DNA from: Pseudovibrio zosterae
GTDB lineage: Bacteria; Pseudomonadota; Alphaproteobacteria; Rhizobiales; Stappiaceae
Direction: 5' to 3'
DNA length: 64,000 nucleotides
NCBI RefSeq assembly: GCF_033843645.1
Contig: NZ_JAWXVZ010000008.1
Span: 184,313-248,312 of the forward strand
Positions 25,138 to 34,634 of this stretch are shown piece by piece. The position numbers were made by a program, and so were the translations under genes. The first letter of the stretch is position 1. Every line of letters starts with the position of its first letter. The notes under the pieces were generated by a model. The model had not been told where the DNA came from. It worked only from the letters and a program-made list of their open reading frames with translations, and did no database searches.

Positions 25138-27450
25138 ATGTCCGAAGTCTCTGACAAGCCAAAGAATTGGGGCAATGGGGCCGAGTTGGTGCATCTTCCC
25201 GAGTCCAAATTTCCCAAGCGCAACAAACTGGCGCGATTGATTGCCTTCGGCTTGCTTCTGGTAATCTGTGCCGCTCTTATTTCAGGCTACACAGCTTTCC
25301 AATACACCACGGAAAAAGCGATCATCTATGAATCTGAAAAAGAACAGCGACTGATCTCCAGTAACCTTCAGGTATACCGCGACAGCCTTGCTTACGAGGT
25401 GGAACGCATCGCTCTTTCGGAAAAGGCTTACAACACGGTGAAGTCGGGTGAGCGCAACCTGTTTCTGGATCAGGACCTCACGCCCACCAAAAACAACCGC
25501 GGCGACAGGGATGTATTTCTCATTCTGGATGCAGAGAAACAGCCTGCATATGCCTACCGTCAGGACCTTCCGTGGCATAACCGAATTTATGATGGCGCGC
25601 TGAAAGAACAAATTGCGCCGACCATCGACATGCTGGAGCGCAACCTCAGAACACACGTGGATCAGAGCAGCCTGCCAGCCCCTCTGCGCAGCGCAATGCC
25701 TATTGATCTGAGCATGCGCGACATCATTCGTTTTGATGGCGGCATTGGCCTTGCCACAGTTGCGGCGATTGCTCACCCGGGCAGCGAGGGGCAGCAAGCC
25801 CTGCGCCATGCCGGCTACCTTATCTGGATCCGCCAGCTCGACGCCGACCTCATGGACAATTTCGAATCCATCACCGGCATGCGGGACATCTACCTCACGT
25901 CCTCCCCGAACGATGCAGACCCAGACAGCGTTTCCGTGCCGCTGGAAAACGTGCGCGGAGATGTGGTGGCCTACCTGAGCTGGACCACTTCAGCAGCATC
26001 GAAAGCTCTCTACGACGAGTTGATGCCGTACATGTTGGCCGTCACCCTCGTCATTTTGGTTGTCGCGCTGGGTCTGTTGTATTCATCCGTGCGCTTGGCC
26101 GATCGTCTCGTTCAAAACGAGGGCCGCGCCCGCTTTGCATCCCTCCATGACGCCCTCACCGGTCTGCCAAACCGCACCTACTTCAGCGAAGCGCTCACCC
26201 CGATGCTGCGCAAGACCCGCATGAACAACAAGGTCGCTGGTGTGGTCTACATGGACCTTGACCACTTCAAGCAGATCAACGACAGCCTTGGCCACTTGGT
26301 CGGTGATGAGGTGATCTGTCAGGTGGCAGAACGTCTTCAAGAAGTCCTTCGACCCAATGATTTGCTTGCACGGATCAGCGGGGATGAGTTCCTCATCCTG
26401 CTGCCAAACCGCGCAGACTTAACGGAAATCGAAGAGGCTTGTTTTGAAATCGAGCAAGCGGTCACCAAGCCCTACATGGTTGAGAAAAACCGCATTCTCA
26501 CCACTGCAAGCCTGGGTGTGGTCGTGAGCCCCGAGTACGGCCATGAGATGAACGAGCTGCTGCGCCGTGCCGATATCGCCCTCTATCAGGCCAAGGAAAT
26601 GGGCCGTGCCCGTCACGTCGTCTTCCAACAGCACATGGAAGAGCGGATCCAGATGCGCCGCACCATTGAGGAAGAGATTGAACGCGCGCTGAAACGCAAT
26701 GAGTTCGAAAACTTCTACCAGCCGATCATGGATGCAAAGGGTGAGCGCGCAGTAGCCGCAGAGGCCCTCATCCGCTGGAACCATCCAACCCGCGGACAGA
26801 TCGCGCCCGGAACATTCCTGCATGTGGCGGAAGAATCTCAGCTCATCAACAAAATCGGTGAGTGGGTTCTGGAAACAGCCATGAAGGATGCCACTCACAT
26901 GCCGGGCATTCAGATGTGCGTCAATGTTTCTCCAAACCAGCTACGCCACCCAGACTTCCCACCGCTTGTGGAACGCCTGCTGCAAAAATACGAGTTGGAG
27001 CCAGGCCGCATTGAACTTGAGGTAACAGAAGAAGTGCTAATGAGCGAAGCCGAAAACGTCGGCGAGACGCTGAAGCAGCTTCACAACATTGGTGTCAAAG
27101 TCGCTTTGGATGACTTCGGCACCGGGTACTCAAGCCTCAGCTATTTGCGCCTTTACAACTTCGACAAGATCAAGATCGACCGCTCGTTCGTTGAGGACCT
27201 TGATCATGATGTGGACGCGCAGGAGATCATGCGCTCGCTCATCCACCTTTCGGAAGCCATCAAGATGGACATCTGCGTTGAAGGCATCGAGCGCAAGTCT
27301 CAGTTCCAGTTCCTTTCAGAGATCGGAAATCCGGTCCTGCAAGGTTTCTACTTCGCCCGTCCAATGCCCCTGACAAAATTCCGCCTCTGGCGTGAAGGGG
27401 AAGCGGAAAACGCTCTTGATGACATCGAGTTGGTTGAGGAGACCACCTGA
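25138..27450 (+). CDS. CHASE4-type membrane sensor with GGDEF and EAL domains
   Basis: This 770-residue c-di-GMP enzyme has a short cytosolic N-terminus, a transmembrane helix (about 33-52), a large periplasmic domain (about 53-293, CHASE4-like by position and length), a second helix (297-316), a GGDEF domain (about 330-495) and an EAL domain (about 508-750). The cyclase signature reads SGDEF (414-418) rather than GGDEF, with an RxxD inhibitory site at 405-408. The phosphodiesterase domain keeps AEALIRW (541-547), the acidic VTEEVLM and DDFGTGYSS (658-666). It may make or degrade c-di-GMP in response to an external ligand. ATG 25138 has AAGGAG ten bases upstream; TTG 25132 is an alternative. 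Confidence 0.9.
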   Translation: MSEVSDKPKNWGNGAELVHLPESKFPKRNKLARLIAFGLLLVICAALISGYTAFQYTTEKAIIYESEKEQRLISSNLQVYRDSLAYEVERIALSEKAYNTVKSGERNLFLDQDLTPTKNNRGDRDVFLILDAEKQPAYAYRQDLPWHNRIYDGALKEQIAPTIDMLERNLRTHVDQSSLPAPLRSAMPIDLSMRDIIRFDGGIGLATVAAIAHPGSEGQQALRHAGYLIWIRQLDADLMDNFESITGMRDIYLTSSPNDADPDSVSVPLENVRGDVVAYLSWTTSAASKALYDELMPYMLAVTLVILVVALGLLYSSVRLADRLVQNEGRARFASLHDALTGLPNRTYFSEALTPMLRKTRMNNKVAGVVYMDLDHFKQINDSLGHLVGDEVICQVAERLQEVLRPNDLLARISGDEFLILLPNRADLTEIEEACFEIEQAVTKPYMVEKNRILTTASLGVVVSPEYGHEMNELLRRADIALYQAKEMGRARHVVFQQHMEERIQMRRTIEEEIERALKRNEFENFYQPIMDAKGERAVAAEALIRWNHPTRGQIAPGTFLHVAEESQLINKIGEWVLETAMKDATHMPGIQMCVNVSPNQLRHPDFPPLVERLLQKYELEPGRIELEVTEEVLMSEAENVGETLKQLHNIGVKVALDDFGTGYSSLSYLRLYNFDKIKIDRSFVEDLDHDVDAQEIMRSLIHLSEAIKMDICVEGIERKSQFQFLSEIGNPVLQGFYFARPMPLTKFRLWREGEAENALDDIELVEETT

Positions 27451-27473
27451 GCAAACTCACTAAGTCCAAAAGC

Positions 27474-27504
27474 AAAGGGCGGGTGTCGAACCCGCCCTTT
27501 TTCG
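27474..27504. terminator. Bidirectional terminator between GGDEF-EAL gene and ppdK
   Basis: A perfect 11-bp stem AAAGGGCGGGT/ACCCGCCCTTT with a five-base loop lies between the convergent stops at 27450 and 27531. T follows on the plus strand; the minus strand side also begins with TTT, so it can serve both genes. Confidence 0.88.
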
Positions 27505-27530
27505 TTTCTACGCAGAACAGTAGGGATCGG

Positions 27531-30197
27531 TTAGCCCTTGGCCTTCAACGCGGCTTGCGCTGCGGCAAGGCGTGCAACCGGCACGCGGAACGGCGAACAG
27601 CTGACGTAGTTCAAGCCAATTGTTTCGCAGAAAGCGATGGAAGCCGGATCGCCCCCATGCTCACCACAAATGCCAAGCTTGATATCTCCGCGCTGCTTGC
27701 GGCCACGTTCCGCCGCAATCTCAATCAGTTCCCCCACACCGTTGGTATCAAGGGAGACGAACGGATCCTTCTCCAGGATCTTGCGCTCCTGGTAGGTCCC
27801 CAAAAATGATGCAGCATCATCTCGGGATATGCCGAAGGTGGTTTGCGTGAGATCGTTGGTCCCGAAAGAGAAGAACTCGGCCGAACCGGCAATCTCTTCC
27901 GCCCGCAGCGCAGCACGCGGCAGTTCGATCATGGTGCCAATGGTGTAGTCCAGTTTAACGGACTGCTCTGTCTCGATTTCCTTTGCGACCGCTTCAATGC
28001 GATCACGCACGAAATCAAGTTCAGAGCGAAGGCCGACCAGTGGAACCATAACCTCCGGCTTCACGGAGACGCCGCGACGTCGAGAAACTTCGGCAGCAGC
28101 TTCAAAGATAGCCCGAGCTTGCATCTCGGCAATTTCAGGGAACGAGATCAAAAGGCGGCACCCACGGTTGCCGAGCATCGGGTTGAACTCTTCAAGTTCA
28201 AGCGCCCGCTCCTTGAGATCTTCCGCATCCACATTCATCTGCCGCGCCACTTCACCGATTTCATCCTCGGTCTTTGGCAGGAACTCATGAAGGGGTGGAT
28301 CCAGCAAGCGAATGGTGACCGGCCGGTCTTCCATCAGCTCAAAAATCTGAGTGAAGTCATCCCGCTGCATAGGCAAAAGCTTGCCCAGTGCCTCACGGCG
28401 CTCTTCCTCGGTGTCAGACAGGATCATCTCACGAACGGCGAGGATCCGATCTCCATCGAAGAACATATGCTCGGTTCGGCACAGACCAATCCCTTCGGCA
28501 CCAAAAGACAATGCCGTTTTTACATCCGTTGGTGTCTCAGCATTGGCGCGCACGCGCATGCGACGCAGACCATCGGCCCACTCCATGAGCTTCTGGAAGT
28601 CGCCAGAAAGCTCTGGCTGAAGCATCTTTGCACGACCTGCAAGGACCTGACCGGAACTGCCATCAATGGTAATGATGTCGCCCTTCTTGAAGGTTCTGCC
28701 ATCTACCAGCATGACCTGCCGCTGCATGTCCACACGAATGCCGCCAGCACCAGACACACAAGGCTTGCCCATGCCGCGCGCCACTACAGCCGCGTGACTG
28801 GTCATGCCGCCGCGAGAGGTCAGAATACCCTCTGAGGCATGCATACCGTGAATGTCTTCCGGACTGGTTTCTGTGCGAACCAGAATGACAGCCTTGCCAT
28901 CCGCCTTTTCAGCTTCCGCCTCGTCCGGATTGAACACAATAGCGCCGCTGGCCGCACCCGGAGAGGCGGGCAGACCTGTGGTCAGCTCATCCCGTTCCGC
29001 AGCGGGGTCAATCGTTGGGTGAAGAAGCTGATCAAGTGAGCCCGGATCAATCCGAAGCACTGCCTCTTCCTTGCTGATCAGGCCTTCATCCGCCATTTCA
29101 ACGGCGATTTTGAGCGCTGCCTTGAGCGTCCGTTTACCTGTGCGGGTTTGCAGCATCCAGAGCTTGCCGCGCTCTACAGTAAACTCAAGGTCCTGCATTT
29201 CACGGTAGTGTACTTCCAGCTTGTTGCAAGTATCCTGAAACTGCCGGAACACCTCAGGCATGATCGCTTCGAGGGAAGGCTTTTCAGAACCAGATGCAAT
29301 ACGCGCAGCTTCCGAAATGTCCTGCGGCGTCCGGATACCAGCCACAACGTCTTCGCCCTGCGCATTCACGAGGAATTCGCCATAAAGCGCGTTTTCACCA
29401 GTGGCCGGGTTGCGGGTAAACGCCACACCTGTCGCGGAGCCCTCTCCCATGTTGCCGTAGACCATGGCCTGCACGTTGACCGCAGTCCCCCACTCCTCAG
29501 GGATGCTGTGGATCTTGCGGTAAGTTTGCGCACGCGGGATCATCCATGATTGGAAGACGGCGCTGACAGCACCCCACAGCTGCTCTTGCGGGTCATCCGG
29601 GAAATCGCGACCCAGCTCTTCCTTCACCCTGGCCTTGAACGCGTCAACACAAACCTTCCAGTCTTCTGCGGCCAGGTCCGTATCGAGCGTATAATCTTTT
29701 TCATCTTTGATATCTTCGATGATCTCTTCGAAGTAATCATTATCAACGCCGAGCACGACGTCCGAGTACATCTGGATGAATCGGCGGTAGCTGTCATAAG
29801 CGAACCGCTCGTCGCCAGACTGTTCGGCCAGCGCACGTACGGTAACGTCATTCAATCCGAGATTCAAAACTGTGTCCATCATGCCCGGCATGGAGACCCG
29901 CGCACCAGAGCGAACGGACAACAACAACGGGTTGCTCGTATCGCCGAACGTCTTGCCTGTCAGCTCTCCCACAGCTTTCAGCGCCTGAGCGATCTGCTCT
30001 TTTAGCTCTTCAGGATACGTGCGCTCGTTCTGGTAGTAATGCGTGCAGACTTCTGTGGTTACGGTAAACCCTGGAGGCACAGGAAGCCCCAGTCGGCACA
30101 TTTCAGCAAGGTTGGCACCCTTCCCACCGAGAAGATTGCGCATTTCAGCGGCGCCCTCGGTCCTGCCTTCACCAAAAACATAGACCCACTTGGTCAT
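27531..30197 (-). CDS. ppdK: Pyruvate, phosphate dikinase
   Basis: PpdK interconverts pyruvate, ATP and Pi with phosphoenolpyruvate, AMP and PPi. The 888-residue protein has the ATP-grasp N-terminal domain (about 1-340), the phosphohistidine domain with GGMTSHAAVVARGMGKP (His468, and Thr466 as the site PDRP kinases modify) and the PEP/pyruvate barrel ending in LGICGEHGGDP with the catalytic Cys. Length is typical for the family. ATG 30197 follows a strong GGGGGG/AGGGG region. It supports gluconeogenesis or PEP supply from pyruvate. It stands alone on the minus strand. Confidence 0.97.
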   Translation of the reverse strand: MTKWVYVFGEGRTEGAAEMRNLLGGKGANLAEMCRLGLPVPPGFTVTTEVCTHYYQNERTYPEELKEQIAQALKAVGELTGKTFGDTSNPLLLSVRSGARVSMPGMMDTVLNLGLNDVTVRALAEQSGDERFAYDSYRRFIQMYSDVVLGVDNDYFEEIIEDIKDEKDYTLDTDLAAEDWKVCVDAFKARVKEELGRDFPDDPQEQLWGAVSAVFQSWMIPRAQTYRKIHSIPEEWGTAVNVQAMVYGNMGEGSATGVAFTRNPATGENALYGEFLVNAQGEDVVAGIRTPQDISEAARIASGSEKPSLEAIMPEVFRQFQDTCNKLEVHYREMQDLEFTVERGKLWMLQTRTGKRTLKAALKIAVEMADEGLISKEEAVLRIDPGSLDQLLHPTIDPAAERDELTTGLPASPGAASGAIVFNPDEAEAEKADGKAVILVRTETSPEDIHGMHASEGILTSRGGMTSHAAVVARGMGKPCVSGAGGIRVDMQRQVMLVDGRTFKKGDIITIDGSSGQVLAGRAKMLQPELSGDFQKLMEWADGLRRMRVRANAETPTDVKTALSFGAEGIGLCRTEHMFFDGDRILAVREMILSDTEEERREALGKLLPMQRDDFTQIFELMEDRPVTIRLLDPPLHEFLPKTEDEIGEVARQMNVDAEDLKERALELEEFNPMLGNRGCRLLISFPEIAEMQARAIFEAAAEVSRRRGVSVKPEVMVPLVGLRSELDFVRDRIEAVAKEIETEQSVKLDYTIGTMIELPRAALRAEEIAGSAEFFSFGTNDLTQTTFGISRDDAASFLGTYQERKILEKDPFVSLDTNGVGELIEIAAERGRKQRGDIKLGICGEHGGDPASIAFCETIGLNYVSCSPFRVPVARLAAAQAALKAKG

Positions 30198-30501
30198 AGC
30201 ACCCCCCTTTATCTGCAGTGAAATATCTTAATGCAAAGAGTAGCTGAGTATAGCAAGATGCATTTGGTGCGACCTTAGGGGTAATGCTTATCTCACTTGA
30301 AAAAAACTATAAGATACAGGAGGCAAGAAAATCGGAGGATGGCTGCTTCACGGTATATTTAGCTTTTTTCGACCACTCAATAGGTTAGAGTATGTGGCAA
30401 GCTCCTCTGACTCATCATGGTGGCCCTGAAACCGCCATGCTTCTTGGTCAGACCATGCGATAGAGGATTGAGTCGACTGCGGCTCTCAACGAGAGAATTC
30501 A
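30198..30501. other. Divergent intergenic region between ppdK and the TPR gene
   Basis: The gap has no supportable gene. It contains the promoters of ppdK (minus) and the TPR-ispE pair (plus). AT-rich tracts occur at 30290-30370. No clear operator or RNA structure was found. Confidence 0.45.
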
Positions 30502-32283
30502 ATGGACCATTCAAGACTTTGCGTCAACGACCGCCCTTCCCGCTTCATTCGGGTAAGCAGGAAAGCAGCTCTTCTCGCAGCGACGGTCGCTGTATCAACC
30601 TTGACGTGGGCCCACGCGGCCAATTTGAGCCCTGCGCAGATTACAACGCCATCTGCACAAAACTTCTCACTGGCTGGCAGCTACCTGTCAGGCCGCAGCG
30701 CCTTGCAGGCGCAAGATCTTGAGAGTGCCGCCCGCTATTTCGAGCAGGCTTTGCATCTGGATCCCGACAACTATTACCTGCAAGACCGCACCTTTGTGAT
30801 GGCGCTGGCAGATGGCGACTTCGAAAGAGCCGCCCCGCTCATCGAACGCTTGCTTGAGAACGACGAGGATCACTTCCTTGCGCACTTCTACAAGTCCGCC
30901 AAGGCCATTGCTGAGGACGACTTTGATGCGGCGATTGAGGCCTTGAACGGAGGCGATATCAATCCACTCTCTCGGCTTACTTTTGCAATCATGTCCGCAT
31001 GGTCGGAGGCTGGCCGCGGGGCTCCTGAAAAAGGCATCGAGTTTCTTACAACCGTTGAAGGACCAAACTGGTTCGAGCTTTTCACCAGCTTCAATGCCGG
31101 CCTCATCATGGAATCCGCCGGAAACGGAGCGGAAGCACTGAAGTTTTACGAGGAGGCCTATGGGGCCGACCCTGGGGCTCTGCGCATCTCCAACGCCTAT
31201 GCCCGCGCTCTGGCGGCCAATGGACGCCAAAAAGATGCGCTTGAGGTGCTCGACGCCTACGACCAGTTGGTGCCAAACCACCCGCTTCTTGTCGACACGC
31301 GCAAGGCAATCACCGATGGCGACATGCTGGAGCCGCTGGCTACCACTCCCGCGCAAGGTGTTGCGGAGGCTCTTTATGGCCTGGGCTCTGCCATCAGCCG
31401 CGATGGGGAAGAGCTTTCCGCCGTCTATCTTCAGACCTCACGCCTTTTGAACCCAGATCTGGATGCAGCCTCCATTGCACTTGGCACCCTGTTCGAACAG
31501 TTGGGAAACAACCACCGAGCCATCGAGTATCTTGGTGAAGTGGACAGCGCGTCTCCCATGAAGCGCGAGGCAGAAATCCAGATTGGACTTCACTACAACG
31601 CGCTTGAAAACCTTGAAGAAGCCCGCGAGCACCTGCAGGCACTGGTTGAGGAAGACCCAACCGACCTTGAGGCCGTGACTGCGCTTGGCAATGTCTTGCG
31701 GTCTCATTCTCTGTTTGAAGAGGCTGAAGTGGCCTACTCCGCAGGCATCAGCACACTTGAGACCGTAGAGCGCCAGAACTGGCCGCTGCTCTACTTCCGC
31801 GGCATTACCCGCGAACGCCAAAACAAGTGGGAAGAAGCTGAAGCAGACTTTCGTGAGGTGCTGGAGCTTTATCCGGATCAACCGATGGTGCTGAACTATC
31901 TCGGTTACTCTCTCGTGGACCGGGGCTTGAAGCTCGACGAAGCCCTTGAGATGATCAAGACGGCAGTACGCCTGCGCCCGACTGATGGCTACATTGTCGA
32001 TAGTCTGGGCTGGGTCTACTATCGGCTTGGCCGCTACGAGGAAGCTGTCTCTCAGCTTGAACGTGCGGTATCTCTTCGACCGCAAGACCCAATCATCAAC
32101 GACCACCTGGGGGATGCCTACTGGAAGGTCGGCCGTAAGCTGGAGGCCCGGTTCAAATGGAACCACGCCCGAGACTTGGAGCCAGAACCCGATCACCTCA
32201 GCGAGATCCTGAACAAGATCAAGCACGGCATGCCTTTGGAAGAAACAACCAATATTGGACAAAACGCCAATGACGGCAGATAG
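30502..32283 (+). CDS. Exported tetratricopeptide-repeat protein
   Basis: The 593-residue protein has an N-terminal export signal with a basic start (RVSRKAALLAATVAVSTL then WAHA) and then tetratricopeptide helices, most clearly at about 50-110, 165-250, 275-420 and 430-560 (repeats such as YLGYSLVDRGLKLDEALEMI and LGWVYYRLGRYEEAVSQLE). It is probably periplasmic or outer-membrane associated and serves as a protein-binding scaffold. Its stop overlaps the ispE ATG by 14 bases; this TPR-ispE gene pair is one I recall from many alphaproteobacteria. No enzymatic domain is present. Confidence 0.88.
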   Translation: MDHSRLCVNDRPSRFIRVSRKAALLAATVAVSTLTWAHAANLSPAQITTPSAQNFSLAGSYLSGRSALQAQDLESAARYFEQALHLDPDNYYLQDRTFVMALADGDFERAAPLIERLLENDEDHFLAHFYKSAKAIAEDDFDAAIEALNGGDINPLSRLTFAIMSAWSEAGRGAPEKGIEFLTTVEGPNWFELFTSFNAGLIMESAGNGAEALKFYEEAYGADPGALRISNAYARALAANGRQKDALEVLDAYDQLVPNHPLLVDTRKAITDGDMLEPLATTPAQGVAEALYGLGSAISRDGEELSAVYLQTSRLLNPDLDAASIALGTLFEQLGNNHRAIEYLGEVDSASPMKREAEIQIGLHYNALENLEEAREHLQALVEEDPTDLEAVTALGNVLRSHSLFEEAEVAYSAGISTLETVERQNWPLLYFRGITRERQNKWEEAEADFREVLELYPDQPMVLNYLGYSLVDRGLKLDEALEMIKTAVRLRPTDGYIVDSLGWVYYRLGRYEEAVSQLERAVSLRPQDPIINDHLGDAYWKVGRKLEARFKWNHARDLEPEPDHLSEILNKIKHGMPLEETTNIGQNANDGR

Positions 32284-33178
32284 ACTTGCTGCAAGCGAGT
32301 TAGTAGCACCTTTAGAAACCACTGAGGTGGTGGAAACCGCACGGGCCAAGGTCAATCTGGCTCTTCATGTCACAGGCCAGCGTGAGGATGGCTACCACAC
32401 GCTAGATAGCCTTGTGGTATTTCCCGCGTATGGTGATGAGATAACACTGCGCCCCGCCGATGACATGACCCTGAGCATCTCGGGGCCCTACGCCGAGCCT
32501 CTGAACACAGACAGGTCCACAAACCTTGTTATGAAGGCTGCGTGGCTGATGTCAGAAAGTGTACCGGGCGCCCGTTCAGCACACATCCAACTGACAAAGC
32601 GCTTGCCTGTTGCCGCTGGCATTGGTGGCGGTTCGGCAGATGCAGCAGCTACCTTACGCGCCTTGGGCCGTCTTTGGGACGTTCATCCATCAAGCCACAA
32701 TCTTGAGAAGCTTGCCTTGCGTCTTGGTGCGGATGTACCGATGTGCTTTGGTGAAAATCCAAGCCGGGTTCGCGGCATTGGCGAGCAGATCGAAAAGCTC
32801 TCCGCCGTTCCCAAAGGCGCACTGGTGCTCGTCAATCCAGGTATCGAGCTGTCAACACCCTCCGTTTTCCAAGCCTTGGAGAACAAGCAAAACAGCCCAT
32901 TGCCAACCTTGCCGGATAAATGGTCTGGCCCGCAGGAATTTGCCAGCTGGCTGCGTGCCTGCCGAAATGACCTTCAAGCACCGGCAACGTCCTTGGTGCC
33001 ACAAATCGGCGATGTGCTGTCGCTCCTGGACGCACAGACTGAAACGCTTCTCTCACGCATGTCAGGCTCCGGCCCAACCTGCTTTGCGCTCTGCGCAACA
33101 CTTGGCGAAGCACAGGCCGTGGCTAAGCGCATCAAGGAAAACCGCCCCGATTGGTGGGTTCAATCCGCAGCGTACTAA
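32270..33178 (+). CDS. ispE: 4-diphosphocytidyl-2-C-methyl-D-erythritol kinase
   Basis: IspE phosphorylates CDP-ME in the non-mevalonate (MEP) isoprenoid pathway. The 302-residue protein is a GHMP kinase: N-terminal ARAKVNLALHVTGQREDGYH, the ATP-binding loop LPVAAGIGGGSADAAATL and the C-terminal MSGSGPTCFAL. ATG 32270 is inside the end of the TPR gene, giving translational coupling; a TTG at 32255 is also open but less likely. Downstream, on the other strand, is a polyprenyl diphosphate synthase that would use isoprenoid units from this pathway. Confidence 0.95.
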   Translation: MTADRLAASELVAPLETTEVVETARAKVNLALHVTGQREDGYHTLDSLVVFPAYGDEITLRPADDMTLSISGPYAEPLNTDRSTNLVMKAAWLMSESVPGARSAHIQLTKRLPVAAGIGGGSADAAATLRALGRLWDVHPSSHNLEKLALRLGADVPMCFGENPSRVRGIGEQIEKLSAVPKGALVLVNPGIELSTPSVFQALENKQNSPLPTLPDKWSGPQEFASWLRACRNDLQAPATSLVPQIGDVLSLLDAQTETLLSRMSGSGPTCFALCATLGEAQAVAKRIKENRPDWWVQSAAY

Positions 33179-33186
33179 CAAAAAAC

Positions 33187-33207
33187 GGGGCCGTTGGCCC
33201 CATTTTT
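33187..33207. terminator. Terminator between ispE and polyprenyl synthase gene
   Basis: A GGGGCC/GGCCCC stem with loop GTT is followed by ATTTTTAAA on the plus strand, while the minus strand side has T after the stem as well. It separates two convergent genes. Confidence 0.85.
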
Positions 33208-33227
33208 AAATCAAACCTTTTTTGCGT

Positions 33228-34241
33228 TTAACTGACGCGCTGGATGCAAAACTTAACGCTTTCAACTAGCGCATCCTTTGCAGCTCCATCAGGCAAGGTT
33301 GCCAAGGCTTGAATGGCAGAAGCGCCAAACTCCCGCGCTCGCTTGATGGTATCCTCCAAAGCCCCGGTGGTGCGGAGCAGCTGGATTGCATGCTCGAGGT
33401 CGCCATCTTCAATATTGCCGTCTTCGAGTGTCCGCTTCCAGAAGGCGCGATCCTCATCAGAGCCGCGTTGAACCGCATAAATGATTGGCAGGGTGATTTT
33501 GCCTTCGTGGAAGTCATCACCTACGTCTTTTCCAAGGTCCTTGGCAGACCCACCATAATCAAGGGCATCATCCACCAACTGGAAAGCAAGGCCAAGGTCC
33601 ATACCGAACTTACGCGCAGCCGCGCGAATCTCGGCACCCTTGTCGGCAATTTCCGGGCTCACCTCCGAGGCAGCAGCAAACAGTGCGGCTGTCTTTGCTT
33701 CCACCACCTGCATGTACATCGGTTCATCTGTGTTCAGGTCCTGCGCCGCGCCCAGCTGCAGCACCTCACCTTCCGCAATAATTGCAGAAGCTTCCGACAG
33801 AATGCGTAGTGCTTCCAGAGAACCCACGTCCACCATCATCTTGAAAGCCTGGCCAAGAAGATAGTCGCCCACCAGAACGCTTGCCTGATTCCCCCAGAGC
33901 TTGCGAGCTGCGAGCTTGCCACGGCGCATGTCGCTCTCATCCACCACATCGTCATGAAGCAGTGTGGCTGTGTGCATGAACTCGACGGCGGCAGCTAGAA
34001 TGACATGACCGTCGCCTTCGTAGCCAAACATCTTCGCGAACGCGAGCGTCAGCATCGGGCGCAGACGCTTGCCACCGGAATCGATCAAGTGTCTTGAGAT
34101 CTCCGGAATAAGTTCCACATTAGAGCCGGCTTTAGAAAGGATCAGCTCGTTAACGCGCCCCATGTCATCCGAGACGAGATCAACCAGACTCTGAATACTG
34201 GCTGGTTGTTTAAGGTCTTTTTGCAACTGAACGACGCCCAC
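33228..34241 (-). CDS. Polyprenyl diphosphate synthase (octa/decaprenyl type)
   Basis: This trans-prenyltransferase builds the long isoprenoid tail of ubiquinone. The 337-residue protein has the first aspartate-rich motif in LLHDDVVDESD and the second in LVDDALDYGG, the GGKRLRP substrate loop, and the GDDFHEGKITLP stretch. The small residues before the first motif fit long-chain (C40-C50) products; decaprenyl is usual in alphaproteobacteria, but the length is not decided. I choose GTG 34241, seven bases after GGAGAGG; a longer TTG start at 34274 has no site. Confidence 0.93.
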   Translation of the reverse strand: MGVVQLQKDLKQPASIQSLVDLVSDDMGRVNELILSKAGSNVELIPEISRHLIDSGGKRLRPMLTLAFAKMFGYEGDGHVILAAAVEFMHTATLLHDDVVDESDMRRGKLAARKLWGNQASVLVGDYLLGQAFKMMVDVGSLEALRILSEASAIIAEGEVLQLGAAQDLNTDEPMYMQVVEAKTAALFAAASEVSPEIADKGAEIRAAARKFGMDLGLAFQLVDDALDYGGSAKDLGKDVGDDFHEGKITLPIIYAVQRGSDEDRAFWKRTLEDGNIEDGDLEHAIQLLRTTGALEDTIKRAREFGASAIQALATLPDGAAKDALVESVKFCIQRVS

Positions 34242-34402
34242 GTGTTGCCCTCTCCATTGACTTTTCCGGGACAATAGGTCCCGAAAGCCACTAGGGCAAG
34301 ATCGGAACGCAAATTGATCGCAGATGTTCCTTGGCTAAAACGCATTTTCAGGTCGATCTGAACACAATAACGTGCCTAATGATCAGATCAGGGAGGGAAT
34401 TG

Positions 34403-34624
34403 ATGGAAGAACTGCTGCGCACGAACAACGCCGTGACGATTTCTTTTGTCGAAGCACTGCTCGGCGAAGCAGGCATAATCTTCTTCGTCGCAGACACCAA
34501 CATGAGCATTTTGGATGGCTCTCTGGGTTTTCTCCCACGCCGAATTCTGGTACATGCCGACGAGATTGACCGCGCCAGACAGCTTCTCGTGGAGGCCGGC
34601 CTCGAATATGAGCTGAAGCGCTGA
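34403..34624 (+). CDS. DUF2007 domain-containing protein
   Basis: This 73-residue cytosolic protein matches DUF2007 (PF09413, putative signal-transducing protein): LLRTNNAVTISFVEALLGEAG then a GSLGFLPRRILVHADEIDRAR core. The function is unknown. ATG 34403 is set by GGAGGG five bases upstream, while the frame opens 24 codons earlier without a site. It precedes trmN6 by ten bases and is probably co-transcribed with it. Confidence 0.85.
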   Translation: MEELLRTNNAVTISFVEALLGEAGIIFFVADTNMSILDGSLGFLPRRILVHADEIDRARQLLVEAGLEYELKR

Positions 34625-34634
34625 CACAAAGAAA

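Noticed and set aside
27843..28835. A 330-codon plus-strand frame opposite ppdK
   Set aside because: It mirrors the codon bias of the ppdK gene on the other strand and shows no domain.
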